The notes under the pieces: generated by a model
Database searches by the model: none
Seen by the model: only the letters and a program-made list of their open reading frames with translations
Told to the model about the DNA's origin: nothing
Assembly (NCBI GenBank): GCA_963665975.1
Contig: OY762508.1
Location: 2,356,001 to 2,420,000 of the forward strand
Origin: G963665975 sp963665975
GTDB taxonomy: Bacteria; Bacteroidota; Rhodothermia; Rhodothermales; Bin80
Reading direction: 5' to 3'
DNA length: 64,000 bases
Position numbers and translations under genes: made by a program
Shown: positions 8,236-18,061 of the stretch, one piece after another
How the letters are laid out: the number at the start of each line of letters is the position of its first letter
Numbering within the stretch: the stretch's first letter is position 1

Positions 8236-9639
8236 ATGTTCATTTGTCGTAGTACCATAGTTGCACTTGGCATGGTCATTGCGCTGCCTGTCGGCAATAC
8301 GCTGGGCCAAGTGCTTCCCGATACGGTGCGCGTGACTCTGCGCTCAGTGTTACAGCGAACGCTTGCGGTGAGTCCTGAACTGGGCGAGGCGCGGGCGGGC
8401 CAGGCATTCGCAGAGGCTCGTCACAGTCTGGCGCGCGCAAGCCGCTATCTGACCGAGTTCAGTGGTTCATCGGTATTTTCAGCAGTTCCCGGGATTGACA
8501 ATCCCAATGGCGCTGCGCGCGATGCACTATACCTGGATCCCGCCGTGCGCAACGATTTCGACAATCTGGCCCCGTTCGGTCAAGCGGAAGTCACGCTACT
8601 GCAGCCATTGGCAACATGGGGACAGTTGGGTGGCAGTATTCGTGCGGCTGGCCATGGCGTCGAAGTAGAGGCGGCCGCGGTACGGACGCGCGAGCTCGCG
8701 GCGGCGCTTCGCGTCGCGGACCTTTACTATGCAGTTCTGCTGGCGGATGATCTATACCGCCTGACCGACCGGGCTGGCGACGTAGTGCGCCGCGCCATGG
8801 GCGAAGTCGACCGGCTGCTTGCAGAAGGCGATCCGGGTGTGGACGATGCGGATCGCTACGAGGTGCTGATGACCGAGCAGGAGTTCAACATGCGAGCCCG
8901 CGAAGTCGCAGAGCGTCGTCAGACGGCGTATGCGGCATTGCGCCGGCAGCTGCGGGAGGAAGGGCACATCGTGCCGGAGATCAGCGGGCTGCAGGCGCTG
9001 CCTTTTGTTCCTGAGGCACTGGACACATACTTCGAGATGGCGTTGCGTTTCCGTCCGGAGGTTGCGCAAGCGCAAGCCGGGTTGGCCGCACGCGACGCAC
9101 TCGTGCGTGTAGCACGGTCCGATTACTATCCGCAGTTCGTGTTCGGCATTTCTGCAAGTGTTGGCTATGCCTCCAACCGGACGCGCCAACCGACGCCGTT
9201 CGTCAGCGATGCGTTTCGCCGTAGCAGTGTGCGCACCGGGTTTGGGTTCCAGCAGAAGCTGAACTTTTCGCAGACGCGCGCCCGCGTTGCGCAGGCAGAG
9301 GCAGAACGGGAGAAGGTGCGCCATCAAATGGAGGGCGCCAGACAGCTGGTCCTGTTAGAGGTCGAAAAGGCGTATCGCGACGTACTGGTGGCGCAAACAG
9401 CGCTGGTGGCTCAGGATTCCTCGTTCGCCATCAGCAAACAGTGGCTGCGCGTGGAATACATTAACTTCGACCTGGATCTGGGCGACACCGAGAATCTCAT
9501 CAAGGCAGTGCGCGCCAATCTTGATCAGGAGGCGCGGTATTATGAGGCGGTCTGGCGCTACAACAGCGCGGTGCTGCGGCTGTTATTCCATGCAGGCATT
9601 CTGGTGGATTCGATTGAAAATGGCACGCTTCTTGAATAA
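8236..9639 (+). CDS. TolC-family outer membrane efflux channel
   Basis: The 467-residue product starts with a signal peptide (residues 1-25, ending NTLGQ). The mature part is two copies of a long alpha-helical pair rich in A, R, E and Q with heptad spacing, as in TolC/OEP proteins. ALDTYFEMALRFRPEVAQAQAGL marks the start of the second repeat. Such proteins form the outer-membrane exit duct for RND, ABC or MFS export systems. No inner-membrane pump gene is adjacent; an MlaC-like gene follows after 37 bp. The ATG at 8236 is chosen because it gives a proper signal peptide. Confidence 0.9.
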   Translation: MFICRSTIVALGMVIALPVGNTLGQVLPDTVRVTLRSVLQRTLAVSPELGEARAGQAFAEARHSLARASRYLTEFSGSSVFSAVPGIDNPNGAARDALYLDPAVRNDFDNLAPFGQAEVTLLQPLATWGQLGGSIRAAGHGVEVEAAAVRTRELAAALRVADLYYAVLLADDLYRLTDRAGDVVRRAMGEVDRLLAEGDPGVDDADRYEVLMTEQEFNMRAREVAERRQTAYAALRRQLREEGHIVPEISGLQALPFVPEALDTYFEMALRFRPEVAQAQAGLAARDALVRVARSDYYPQFVFGISASVGYASNRTRQPTPFVSDAFRRSSVRTGFGFQQKLNFSQTRARVAQAEAEREKVRHQMEGARQLVLLEVEKAYRDVLVAQTALVAQDSSFAISKQWLRVEYINFDLDLGDTENLIKAVRANLDQEARYYEAVWRYNSAVLRLLFHAGILVDSIENGTLLE

Positions 9640-9676
9640 GTCAGCATACACCGACAAACCACACTATACTGGTCCT

Positions 9677-10258
9677 ATGTCTATTCGCCGTCTCCTGGGA
9701 GTAGTCCTTATTTGCCTGCCTATTCCGGGGCTTGCCCAGAGCCCGGAAACGGAGGTGCGCGTCTTCCTTCAGACACGTGATCGCGACATCAAGCAGGCCG
9801 TAGCGCGCCTGGAAGGCGGCACGCAGAAGGAGCGGGATCGTGCAGCTTCGCTCATCAACGATCAGATTGACTTTGCGGAAATGGGTCGTCTCGCGCTCGG
9901 CGACTACTGGAGTGATCTGACAGACGCGCAGCGTGCAGACTTTGTCGCCACCTTCGGTGCGATCGTGCGCGGGCAGTCTCTGTCAGACCTCACCGTTTAC
10001 AATGCCGTCGTTACGATTGATTCAATTGGCGTCAGCGGCGCCAAGGCGTATGTGCGAACGCGTGCAGACGTGGAGGGCACTGCGTTAAAGGTGGAATATC
10101 TGTTGCGCCGCAAGGAAGAAGCGTGGTGGCTATACGATATTATTCTGGACGACGTGGGGACCGTGGAAGGATATGCTATTTCATTTCAGACCTATATTCG
10201 CAAGCGGGGCTTCGAGCGATTCATGGCAAGCCTGAAGAAGAAGCTTCCTCCCGGATAA
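9677..10258 (+). CDS. MlaC/Ttg2D-like phospholipid-binding periplasmic protein
   Basis: The 193-residue protein has a signal peptide (residues 1-20, ending GLAQS). The mature domain has the MlaC-type order of an N-terminal helix pair, then a region like DFAEMGRLALGDYW and a C-terminal sheet ending in a YLLRRKEEAWWLYDI segment. MlaC proteins ferry phospholipids between an outer-membrane complex and an MCE-type ABC transporter. No mlaB, D, E or F gene is in the neighbourhood; the preceding gene encodes a TolC-like channel, so a role in envelope maintenance is an inference from family and context. Confidence 0.8.
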   Translation: MSIRRLLGVVLICLPIPGLAQSPETEVRVFLQTRDRDIKQAVARLEGGTQKERDRAASLINDQIDFAEMGRLALGDYWSDLTDAQRADFVATFGAIVRGQSLSDLTVYNAVVTIDSIGVSGAKAYVRTRADVEGTALKVEYLLRRKEEAWWLYDIILDDVGTVEGYAISFQTYIRKRGFERFMASLKKKLPPG

Positions 10259-10379
10259 CAGGAATGACGCGGGCAGGAATCCCAGAGCGCGAATACCAGT
10301 ACGATACCAAATTTGGCACGGTGCCGGCAGGCCGTGTATCTTGCTGCCTGTTGGGGTAGTCTCACACGAGAACAAACAC

Positions 10380-11354
10380 GTGTCGGAAGAAGGGTACGTC
10401 CTCCATTCATACGGTTCGGATGCGTATGTCCGGCACGCTGTGGCTTCGGTAGTCACACTGCGTCGGCACGACACTGCGCGTCCTGTGGCGCTGTACTGCC
10501 CTCCGTCCCATCGTGACGAGCTGCAGCGCCATGGCCTCGCGGGCATGTTCACCCTGATTGAGGACTTGCCCGAGGATCATCGCTCGAACCTGGGTTTCAA
10601 GCTCCACCTGCACCGGTTCATGCCCTTCGAGCGATCCCTGTTCGTGGATGCCGACATGGTGTGGTGCCGCGACCCTGATCCACTGTGGACGCAGTTATCG
10701 GTGTATCCATTCACGGCCACGGGGGTGGAGCGCGCGGATTTTTATTTTGGCGGCCCAAAGGGGCTCCCGGTAATCCTTGATATCCTGCGTGACCGGCGTT
10801 ATCGAACGCTTCGCGCCTTTGATCTCACGTATTTGCCACGTGTCCAGGCAGGCATGATCTATGCGCGTGATCGGACCATAGTCCGGGAAGTGAGTGATCT
10901 GGCCAATGGATTCTTCGCTCGGCGGGCCGAGACGCATTTCCGGACCCGGTTTCTGGAAGGGCGCTCCGAAGAGTCCTGCGAGTGGAGCCTGGCAATGGCC
11001 ATGAGTACGCTGGCGCTGCCTACGTATGCCTGGTTGCAGGGCCACAATAGCCCACAGCTGGATTTCGTGGAAGGGATGACCGAGTACGGTGAGAATTTTA
11101 CCGAGGTATCGTGTCACTATTATTGTGACCGGTTCATTTATGACATCCGCGGCATTCCCAACCAACGGTTGCGCGACTTTCTCATTCGCCTGGCAGGGGG
11201 TGTGCTGCGGCGACGGGATATGATCCTTGTTACCCCGTTTGTGTTACACTTTAGTTGGTTGCACGCGAAGGAGCCTTTCCATGCCTTCGTGCAGCGGACC
11301 TGGGTGCGCCTGACCGAGTCTCAAGAGGGGCCGAAGTTGGTCGTAACCGGCTAG
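10380..11354 (+). CDS. GT8-like glycosyltransferase
   Basis: The product of about 324 residues has an N-terminal nucleotide-sugar domain starting YVLHSYGSDAYVRHAV. The metal-binding DxD motif is in LFVDADMVWCRDPDPLW, as in GT8 (glycogenin/LgtC-like) enzymes, and a late FLHSWLHAK-like His segment (LHFSWLHAKEPF) resembles the C-terminal motif of that family. Start choice is uncertain: GTG at 10380 places the first strand near the N-terminus, while TTG at 10341 would add 13 residues. The sugar donor and acceptor cannot be read from the sequence. It converges with the next gene, with one base between the stops. Confidence 0.75.
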   Translation: MSEEGYVLHSYGSDAYVRHAVASVVTLRRHDTARPVALYCPPSHRDELQRHGLAGMFTLIEDLPEDHRSNLGFKLHLHRFMPFERSLFVDADMVWCRDPDPLWTQLSVYPFTATGVERADFYFGGPKGLPVILDILRDRRYRTLRAFDLTYLPRVQAGMIYARDRTIVREVSDLANGFFARRAETHFRTRFLEGRSEESCEWSLAMAMSTLALPTYAWLQGHNSPQLDFVEGMTEYGENFTEVSCHYYCDRFIYDIRGIPNQRLRDFLIRLAGGVLRRRDMILVTPFVLHFSWLHAKEPFHAFVQRTWVRLTESQEGPKLVVTG

Positions 11355-11355
11355 C

Positions 11356-13023
11356 CTATGTGTGTATGGCAAGGCGCCATGCGAAATCGATGGCGTTTGC
11401 CGCCTCATCGGAGAGTGCGTACAGGACGAGTCCTGCGATAAACAGCAATGGCAGAGGTCTTGCAAACACAAACAGGAACACCATCGGTGTTTGGACAAAG
11501 CCGATCGTCACACAGTCGCGAAGGGTTCGAATGGCGGCCCAGAGATCCATCAGGATCCATAGTCCAGCTACTGCGATCAACATCGGGGCAGCGTACGCGA
11601 AAAAGAGCGACGATACTGTCAGCGAGGCCAGCAGGAGCAGGAGGCAGGGCCAGTGCGTCATCAGGACCAGGATGAGCACCTGGGCGGCCTCGAGGGGATG
11701 CCTGCGCCGAATAGCTTCCGAAAGAAACGCCCCCCACAGGGAAATCCCCAGCGCATAGATGCTGGCGAGTGCAAAGATCAGCCCGAGGGGTCTCGCCAAC
11801 AGCATCTGGACCATGCGTTGTTCCGTGACAGGAAGCGAGTCTACCAGGTGGTGCAGCGCAGTTGTTTGTTGCATCGTTTGCAGGAACAGGCTGCCTGTCA
11901 CGCCCGCGCTTATTGCGAGGACAATAAGGAGCAGTACGCCAGAGCTGGCGTTAATTTCGCGACCGATGCGCACTGCTTCCTGATAATAGTTGTGCGCAAC
12001 AAAGTATCGCAGCGTGACCCCACGGAATTGCCGCATAGACGCATACCAGATCCCAACGAGAAAAAGTGGCAACCATCCGATCAGAAAATGCCACGGGAAG
12101 GGTTGTGGCGTCGCAGTTCCGGTCTTAAACGCAAATATGTGCTGCGTGTCGTTGTATATGCCTTCCAAAACAGCGCTTGCCGGTCGAGGCAATCCGTTCG
12201 CGGCGAATAATCCGTAGTGCTGCACGCCGGGCTGCGGGAGCTCGCCACGGATGGTCAGTTCTTCCCCATCACGCCACCGGTGTACAAACACGGCCTTCGC
12301 CGATGAGGATTGGTCCAGTAGTGCAGGCAGGTGGGTTTCGAGATAGCGCGCCTGGGACTCCACCGAGTGCGGTTGGAGAAGGCCTTCCTGCCGATTGTCC
12401 ACCCACGTTCCGAGCGCACCGATCCCGGCTGGTGTATCGGGGTGGTGGAGCATCCATTCCTGTAGAGCAGTCTTCGGGTCATTGGCGTCGCGGGTCTCGA
12501 GCAGCACGAAGTCTACGGCGGCGGCGCAGCGGTCGCTTTCCACAAAGACGGACGTATAGTATACGCGGGCGTTCCGCACGGCGCGCACGCGTCCGGCGAG
12601 TTCCTCGACATAGTCGCATGCGCGCTGCGCGCTGGTATCGCTTCTTCGGGCGATCCCGAAGTGTCGCGTGGAAGAAAAGTGTGGAGCGCGCGCAAGCGCC
12701 TCCTCAAGCTCCCTCCGAACGGAGGCCAGCGTATCGAGGAGCTGACTTGCGGCGAGTCCGGTTACCGGCAACTCCTGGAACAACTGCAACCCGAGGGTGT
12801 CAGCCATCGCAAGTACGATCGTGTCTCGAACAATACCGGTACGCACGGCCTCGATGCCCCTTCGCTGCATCAGAAGGAGGTCATTTTCGGCCTGTAGCCG
12901 GTTGGCCGGCATCTGCCAGACGACACCCTTGAGGGGCGCATCCTGTGCGACGCCGGACCATGCCGACATCGCGGTGCCTAGAAGCAGCAGGCTCAGGCCT
13001 GCTATGTGCCCAAGGTGTTGCAC
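11356..13023 (-). CDS. putative periplasmic TIM-barrel-like domain fused to a multi-pass membrane domain
   Basis: This 555-residue protein starts with a signal peptide when GTG 13023 is used; the open frame upstream overlaps the M14 gene and looks non-coding. Residues of about 30-260 have the flavour of a glycoside-hydrolase-2-type barrel, with GVVWQMP, RRGIEAVRTGI and ADTLGLQLFQELPVTGL, and lack obvious paired catalytic acids. After a beta-rich linker the C-terminal half has five or six strongly hydrophobic helices. I do not recognise a named family for the whole. It lies 34 bp downstream of the M14 peptidase gene and is probably cotranscribed with it. Function unknown. Confidence 0.75.
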   Translation of the reverse strand: MQHLGHIAGLSLLLLGTAMSAWSGVAQDAPLKGVVWQMPANRLQAENDLLLMQRRGIEAVRTGIVRDTIVLAMADTLGLQLFQELPVTGLAASQLLDTLASVRRELEEALARAPHFSSTRHFGIARRSDTSAQRACDYVEELAGRVRAVRNARVYYTSVFVESDRCAAAVDFVLLETRDANDPKTALQEWMLHHPDTPAGIGALGTWVDNRQEGLLQPHSVESQARYLETHLPALLDQSSSAKAVFVHRWRDGEELTIRGELPQPGVQHYGLFAANGLPRPASAVLEGIYNDTQHIFAFKTGTATPQPFPWHFLIGWLPLFLVGIWYASMRQFRGVTLRYFVAHNYYQEAVRIGREINASSGVLLLIVLAISAGVTGSLFLQTMQQTTALHHLVDSLPVTEQRMVQMLLARPLGLIFALASIYALGISLWGAFLSEAIRRRHPLEAAQVLILVLMTHWPCLLLLLASLTVSSLFFAYAAPMLIAVAGLWILMDLWAAIRTLRDCVTIGFVQTPMVFLFVFARPLPLLFIAGLVLYALSDEAANAIDFAWRLAIHT

Positions 13024-13057
13024 GTTCTGGCGTCTGCGCCTGGTATATTCCGGGGTG

Positions 13058-15601
13058 CTAGAACCTGGCAGGCGTCCTGTGCCCAACCAGAAAGACTGCA
13101 TTGGCAAGCAGCAGTCGGCCGCTGTACCAGAAACCCCGGAAGACAGGGTTGTCGAGGAGATAGATAACTTCACCGCGTCCCAGTGCCTCGACGCCGAACA
13201 GCAGGGAATGCTCGAGCGGTTTCAACGTCTTGGCGCCGGCGAACCCGCTGACGCGGGCGTCCGCTCGTAGCGTGCCAACATTCCATGCGTCCTTGAGGTA
13301 GGAAAACGCGGTGTCGTCACGCTTTAGCGTGAAGTAGGTGTCTCCATAGCCGAAGGCCAACGGATGCGTATTGTCGAGATGGGCTTTAAAGACCGCGCCT
13401 GTTACACGCTCGGAAATGGCCTGCCGATTACGCTCCCCATAGATGCGAAGCTCCTGCATGGAGTCCTTCTTTGCCGCGTCCGTGTCGTCATTCTTCTTGT
13501 CTTCCTCCTTCCTCTTGAGGCCGAAGCCGTCCTTGCCTGCCAGGAAGCGAGCCGCGCCTTCCAGGGCTATCAGCCGGCCACCATCCTTGATCCATGCCAG
13601 GACCGCCTTCAAGCGCTCCTCCCCAAGCACATCGGAGTAAGATCCATGGGGTAGCACGATGACATCAAAGTTGAACAAGTGGAGGCGTCGGAAGGCATCG
13701 GCCTCCACAAGGGTCACGGGATAGCCAAGGAGCGCATCGAACCAGTGCCACAATTCTCCCAGACCGTAGGAGCTCACGGCAGTCCCGGCGACGACGGCGA
13801 CGCGCGGTTTCTTCAGAAACGGAACATCTGAGGAACCGAAGTCCACGCCGCGGGAGACCTGCGTCGTGCTGACAGCGTGAAGTGGTTGGTTGAGCGCAGA
13901 GGCTGTCTCGCGGACGATGCGGTCAAAGTCTTCGCCGAGACGTTCGTTACCGGCGCGCGTAAGGATGAGGGTACCCGCCGCATACTCTCGACCTCCGGTC
14001 GTAAAGGGCTCTTCCGTGAAGCGCACGCGGACTCCGGCCTGCAGGAGCCTGGAGAGAAGCTGTGCGTCCTCGAAGCTTTTCCATTCCGCCAGATAGGCTG
14101 CCGGACGGGTCACAGAATCGGTCGGTACAGGCGCAGGCTCCGTCCCCACCTGTTCGGATGTTACACGCGCGGCAAGGGCGTAAGCATCGACGCCGTACAC
14201 GTAGGGGAGCGCCCATGCCGTTATGTCGTAGCTCAGTGAGTCGACAAGCGCGGCTTCGGGTTCGAAGAGGACACTGGCAAGCACGCCTTTGGGCTGCGCA
14301 GTGCTTACCAGCATATCGCCGGGGGAGATCTGTACGGGTCCCTCCTGTCCTGTTCGGTAGGAAAAGCCACGTTCCATACGGGAAACTGTGGCATGACCAA
14401 ACGTGATTCCCTGGAACTCCAGATGCCGCTTAAGTGCGCCGAGCCGGTCGAGGTTCTGGCCTGGCTTGATGACGAAGGATTGATAACGACCGGGAGGCTG
14501 TTCCCTGCTTTGCCGGAAATAGGCCTTGAACTCCGAAACGATGCGCGCGCGGTGCGTGGCGGCAGTCTCAATGGTGGACAGGCTGGTTACCTTGTGGTGC
14601 TCAAGGCGGTCTCTCAGGGTGAGCGTGTCGCCCTCGGTGGTCACGATCCCCAGTCCCGCGCGGCTCGAGCCTCCCTGCTCATAGGTCATGCCGATCGCGC
14701 CGTTGAACATGGGCCACGTATCCCCATAGCCGGGATAGAAGAGGTCAAAAATCTGGCGGGTGAAGAACAGCCAGCCTTGCTGGTCGAAATAGCGTGCATG
14801 GTTGTCGCCGATGAGTTGTTGCAGTTCGCGCTGCCAGGGTGTAATGGCAGCATGGTACGGTTCGGCGGCCGGCGCAAAATAGTAGGGCTGATCGACACCC
14901 TGTTCGTGAAAGTCCACATGGATGTGGGGCATCCACTGGTTGTAGTGGCGCAGGCGCAGGCGCGTTTCGACCTGTGTGCCCCATGCCCAGTCGCGGTTAA
15001 GGTCGAAATAGTAGTGGTTGGTGCGGCCGGATGGCCACGGCTCCGCGTGCTCGCGCGCATCGGGGTGGACATCGGCCTTTTTCCCGACGGTACGATTAAA
15101 GAAGTGCACGTAGCGATCGCGACCGTCGGGATTGATGCACGGGTCGAGTATGACGACCGTTTCGCGCAGCCACGCCTGCGTGTCTGCCCTTGTGAGCGCG
15201 TAGAGCGTGGCCATGGCCGCCTCCGTGCTTGCGGCTTCGTTGCCGTGCACGTTATAGCTTAGCCAGACAATGGCGGGCGCTTTCGTTTCGTCCAGTTCGT
15301 CCAGGCGCAGGTTGTTGGACTGAATTTTATCCATTCGGCGCATGTTGTCCGGTGAGCTTACCACGGCATAGACAAGCGGCCTCCCCTCATTGGTCGTGCC
15401 ATACCGGGTGAGCGTGACGTGGTCCGCCTCTGCTGCTACATGCTCCAGATAAGCGACCACCCGGTGGTGTGGCGTAAAGTGATCGCCCAGTGCATAGCCG
15501 AGGAATTCCTGCGGAGATTGCAGTTGCGCCCTGGCCGCCGGTGGCCAGCCGAATAGCAGGCACGGTAGCATGCAGGCGACAAAAAAGCGGTAGACTGCCA
15601 T
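13058..15601 (-). CDS. secreted M14-family zinc carboxypeptidase
   Basis: The 847-residue protein has a signal peptide (to about residue 25, ending AARAQ) and an M14 domain. The zinc ligands are His119 and Glu122 in YNVHGNEAAS, and the third His lies in the HIHVDFHEQG segment (228 or 232). NPDGRDRYVHFFNR and DLNRDW are substrate-binding motifs of the family. A long C-terminal region follows, with a segment on sheet geometry (DVIVLPHGSYSD) like a type 1 glutamine-amidotransferase fold, which is common in large Bacteroidota M14 proteins. It probably acts on peptides in the periplasm or outside the cell. recJ lies 23 bp upstream. Confidence 0.92.
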   Translation of the reverse strand: MAVYRFFVACMLPCLLFGWPPAARAQLQSPQEFLGYALGDHFTPHHRVVAYLEHVAAEADHVTLTRYGTTNEGRPLVYAVVSSPDNMRRMDKIQSNNLRLDELDETKAPAIVWLSYNVHGNEAASTEAAMATLYALTRADTQAWLRETVVILDPCINPDGRDRYVHFFNRTVGKKADVHPDAREHAEPWPSGRTNHYYFDLNRDWAWGTQVETRLRLRHYNQWMPHIHVDFHEQGVDQPYYFAPAAEPYHAAITPWQRELQQLIGDNHARYFDQQGWLFFTRQIFDLFYPGYGDTWPMFNGAIGMTYEQGGSSRAGLGIVTTEGDTLTLRDRLEHHKVTSLSTIETAATHRARIVSEFKAYFRQSREQPPGRYQSFVIKPGQNLDRLGALKRHLEFQGITFGHATVSRMERGFSYRTGQEGPVQISPGDMLVSTAQPKGVLASVLFEPEAALVDSLSYDITAWALPYVYGVDAYALAARVTSEQVGTEPAPVPTDSVTRPAAYLAEWKSFEDAQLLSRLLQAGVRVRFTEEPFTTGGREYAAGTLILTRAGNERLGEDFDRIVRETASALNQPLHAVSTTQVSRGVDFGSSDVPFLKKPRVAVVAGTAVSSYGLGELWHWFDALLGYPVTLVEADAFRRLHLFNFDVIVLPHGSYSDVLGEERLKAVLAWIKDGGRLIALEGAARFLAGKDGFGLKRKEEDKKNDDTDAAKKDSMQELRIYGERNRQAISERVTGAVFKAHLDNTHPLAFGYGDTYFTLKRDDTAFSYLKDAWNVGTLRADARVSGFAGAKTLKPLEHSLLFGVEALGRGEVIYLLDNPVFRGFWYSGRLLLANAVFLVGHRTPARF

Positions 15602-15624
15602 AATGGATTGGCGAGTGATGCGGC

Positions 15625-17346
15625 CTACGCCGCGCGCAGGTCGCGTGCTTGTAGTTGCAGCGAGGTGTTGCCTCTGAAGGTATTTTCTTCGACGGAGAAT
15701 ACCATTTCGATGGCGTTTCGGCTTTTTTCGGCGGACCGGGCGATCGAGAGTTTGTCGCCTTGCCCAAAGGCGATCACGTCGAACGCCACTCCGTTCTGAC
15801 CCACCCTCATTTTTAGATGTCTGCCGCCGGCGCCGACGGTGCGGCTTCCACGCAGCACTTCCAGATTGCGGGCCATAAACAGGGGTTGCGCGTTTTGGAC
15901 GCCGAAGGGCGCGAATTGGCGCAGGACTTTCCAGAAGCGGGGTTGCACGTCGCTCAGCAACAGTTCAGCGTCCACTTCCAGTGCGGGCATCATCAATTCC
16001 GGGCGCATCCGCTCCTTTACGGCGGTATCCAGGCGGTCCCGAAACGCGGGTATGGCATCTTCTGTGAGGGTGACGCCGGCGGCATAGTCATGGCCGCCGA
16101 ACTCAAAGTCCATCTCCTTTCTGCAGGTTGCCAGCGCGTCATAGATGTTGACGCCTTCAATGGAGCGCGCCGAGCCCTTAACGCCGCCGTTTGCGGTGCA
16201 GAGCACGACCACGGGCCTGCGCACGCGCTGAACTACGCGCGTGGCCACGATGCCTAGCACACCCTGATGCCAGTCCGGCTTATGTAGGACGAGGGCATGC
16301 CGTATTTTTGCGCCAATCTGGATTTCGGCCATGCGCATGGCTTCCGCGTGAATTGTCTCGCCCAATGTGCGGCGCTCGATGTTGACTGCGTCCAGCTCTC
16401 TGGCCAGCGTGGTGGCTTCGTGCTCCGATTCCGAGAGCAATAGGTGTACCGAGCGTGTAGCGTCACCCATCCTGCCGGCGGCATTGATACGGGGCCCGAG
16501 TTGAAATCCCATCATCCGGGTGTCTGCCTGTGCGAGGTCTGCTCCTGCTACGCCTGCAAGAGCGGCGATGCCCCGTGTCGGATGTTCGCGCATCCGCAGG
16601 AGCCCCTTGCGCACCAGTATGCGATTTTCACCTTGCAGGGGCACCATGTCGCATGTTGTAGACAGCGCCACGAGATCGAGATAGGCATATGCGTCGTCTG
16701 GCGACTGGCCAAGGCGCATGAGCACGGCCTGCGCGAGTTTTAGGGCCACGCCGCATGCGGATAGCTCCTTGAACGGGTATGAGCAGGACTTCCGCTTGGG
16801 ATCGAGGACGGCCACGGCCTGCGGGATTTCGTCGCCTGGCGTGTGGTGGTCGCAGATGATAAGGTCTATATTTTGCTGGCGGGCAATTTCTGCTTGTCGG
16901 GTGGCCAGGATACCACAGTCGACCACAATCATGAGTGTGGCGCCACGTTCTTTGGCCTTGTTTATGCCATCTTCGTGGAGACCGTATCCATGCACGAAGC
17001 GATCAGGGATAAAGAAGGACACGTCCAGGCCGCGCGCGCGCAAGAAATGCGTCAGCAGCGCCACGGCCGTTGTGCCATCCACGTCATAGTCTCCGTAGAT
17101 GAGCACGTGTTCGCTCGCTCTTATGGCATCGGCAACCCGCTGTGCTGCTGCGGGCATATCCTGCATTTGCAGGGGATCATGGAGGGCATTCAGGGATGGG
17201 CGAAAAAACTGCCGGGCGGTGTCAAAGGTATCCACGCCACGCAGCACCAGTGCACGGGCAAGCGCTTCGGGTATCCCCAACTGCTCCTGGAGTGCAGCAA
17301 CCGCGCCAGAATTCCCCGCATCACGCATGACCCAACGGTACCCCAT
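15625..17346 (-). CDS. recJ: single-stranded-DNA-specific 5'-3' exonuclease RecJ
   Basis: At 573 residues the length is standard for RecJ. The DHH-phosphoesterase motifs are all present: DYDVDG at 86-91, DCG at 143-145 and DHH at 166-168. The DHHA1 part contains the GGH motif in FEFGGHDYAAGVTL, followed by the OB-fold domain. RecJ degrades 5' ends in RecF-pathway recombination and in mismatch and base excision repair. The ATG at 17346 fits the family N-terminus. It lies directly downstream of the ATPase-nuclease pair but is separated from it by about 240 bp, so it is probably not part of that cassette. Confidence 0.96.
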   Translation of the reverse strand: MGYRWVMRDAGNSGAVAALQEQLGIPEALARALVLRGVDTFDTARQFFRPSLNALHDPLQMQDMPAAAQRVADAIRASEHVLIYGDYDVDGTTAVALLTHFLRARGLDVSFFIPDRFVHGYGLHEDGINKAKERGATLMIVVDCGILATRQAEIARQQNIDLIICDHHTPGDEIPQAVAVLDPKRKSCSYPFKELSACGVALKLAQAVLMRLGQSPDDAYAYLDLVALSTTCDMVPLQGENRILVRKGLLRMREHPTRGIAALAGVAGADLAQADTRMMGFQLGPRINAAGRMGDATRSVHLLLSESEHEATTLARELDAVNIERRTLGETIHAEAMRMAEIQIGAKIRHALVLHKPDWHQGVLGIVATRVVQRVRRPVVVLCTANGGVKGSARSIEGVNIYDALATCRKEMDFEFGGHDYAAGVTLTEDAIPAFRDRLDTAVKERMRPELMMPALEVDAELLLSDVQPRFWKVLRQFAPFGVQNAQPLFMARNLEVLRGSRTVGAGGRHLKMRVGQNGVAFDVIAFGQGDKLSIARSAEKSRNAIEMVFSVEENTFRGNTSLQLQARDLRAA

Positions 17347-17585
17347 GTCTTCCTTTCCTGTGTGATGATTACCGAAAGCAGTTTGTCAAGCGGAAAGTAC
17401 GAATCAGCATCTTCATTGCGGCCTTGAAAAATAATCGATGTTTTGTCTTACAGTACTCCTGACATGGTCTGGACGTATTCCAACCGCGTGATATTGGCAT
17501 CGCCCTAATGGGCGGCATGTGCCGCAGGTCCAATAATTTTACAACCCTGGGCGGGGGAGACCAGTCATCGTCCAACTACGGAGTT

Positions 17586-18059
17586 TTACCTGCTCGTCAC
17601 GTTTTCAAGAGCGTCCTGTAGCTTCCCATGACATCGGATCGGCTGTATTGGATGCTTGCGGTTGCCGAATGTTATGAATGTGCTTCGTAGAAGTGTGGCC
17701 TCATGTTTCCTGGGACCACCACCAGAGGCAAGTACCGCGCAAAAGTTCTTGATTGGTTCCTGTGTTGCGATCCATTCGTCCGCCTTGTTTGCGCTACTCT
17801 GACGCTGTCTGGCGGCATGCGCAACATCCGCTGCGCCACGCTTCATTTCTATAGGGACAACCCAGCCACCTGACTCATCCGAGACAAACAGGAAGTCGGC
17901 ACGCGACTGATCCCCAGGAAGGCCGGCCTTATCCAAATCGACAATAAGGTTGGGCGTGGGTACACCCTGTTTGTTAAGGGAGCAGCCACTTTTTCTTAGT
18001 CTGGTTCTTGTAGTTGACTCTTCCGGAACGTTCGCGCGGATCAGAGCAATTACTGACAT
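17586..18059 (-). CDS. putative PD-(D/E)xK nuclease, partner of the upstream ATPase
   Basis: I do not recognise a named family for this 157-residue protein. It contains the spacing of a PD-(D/E)xK nuclease core. Asp55 sits at the start of a strand (RADFLFV), followed 16 residues later by Glu71-Met-Lys73 on the next strand (WVVPIEMKRG). After that come a helix with Gln85/Gln87 and a further strand, FCAVLAS. The ATG at 18059 lies 2 bp after the TAG of the ATPase gene, so the two are almost certainly translated together. The small size, lack of a DNA-binding domain and ATPase partner suggest a regulated effector, as in two-gene defence systems. This is an inference from motif spacing only. Confidence 0.6.
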   Translation of the reverse strand: MSVIALIRANVPEESTTRTRLRKSGCSLNKQGVPTPNLIVDLDKAGLPGDQSRADFLFVSDESGGWVVPIEMKRGAADVAHAARQRQSSANKADEWIATQEPIKNFCAVLASGGGPRKHEATLLRSTFITFGNRKHPIQPIRCHGKLQDALENVTSR

Positions 18060-18061
18060 AA

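Noticed and set aside
17369..17575. Small minus frame just after the nuclease-like gene (68 codons, TTG start) as a third gene of the cassette
   Set aside because: No ribosome site, no recognisable domain, and it runs toward recJ with unremarkable composition; not enough to call a gene.
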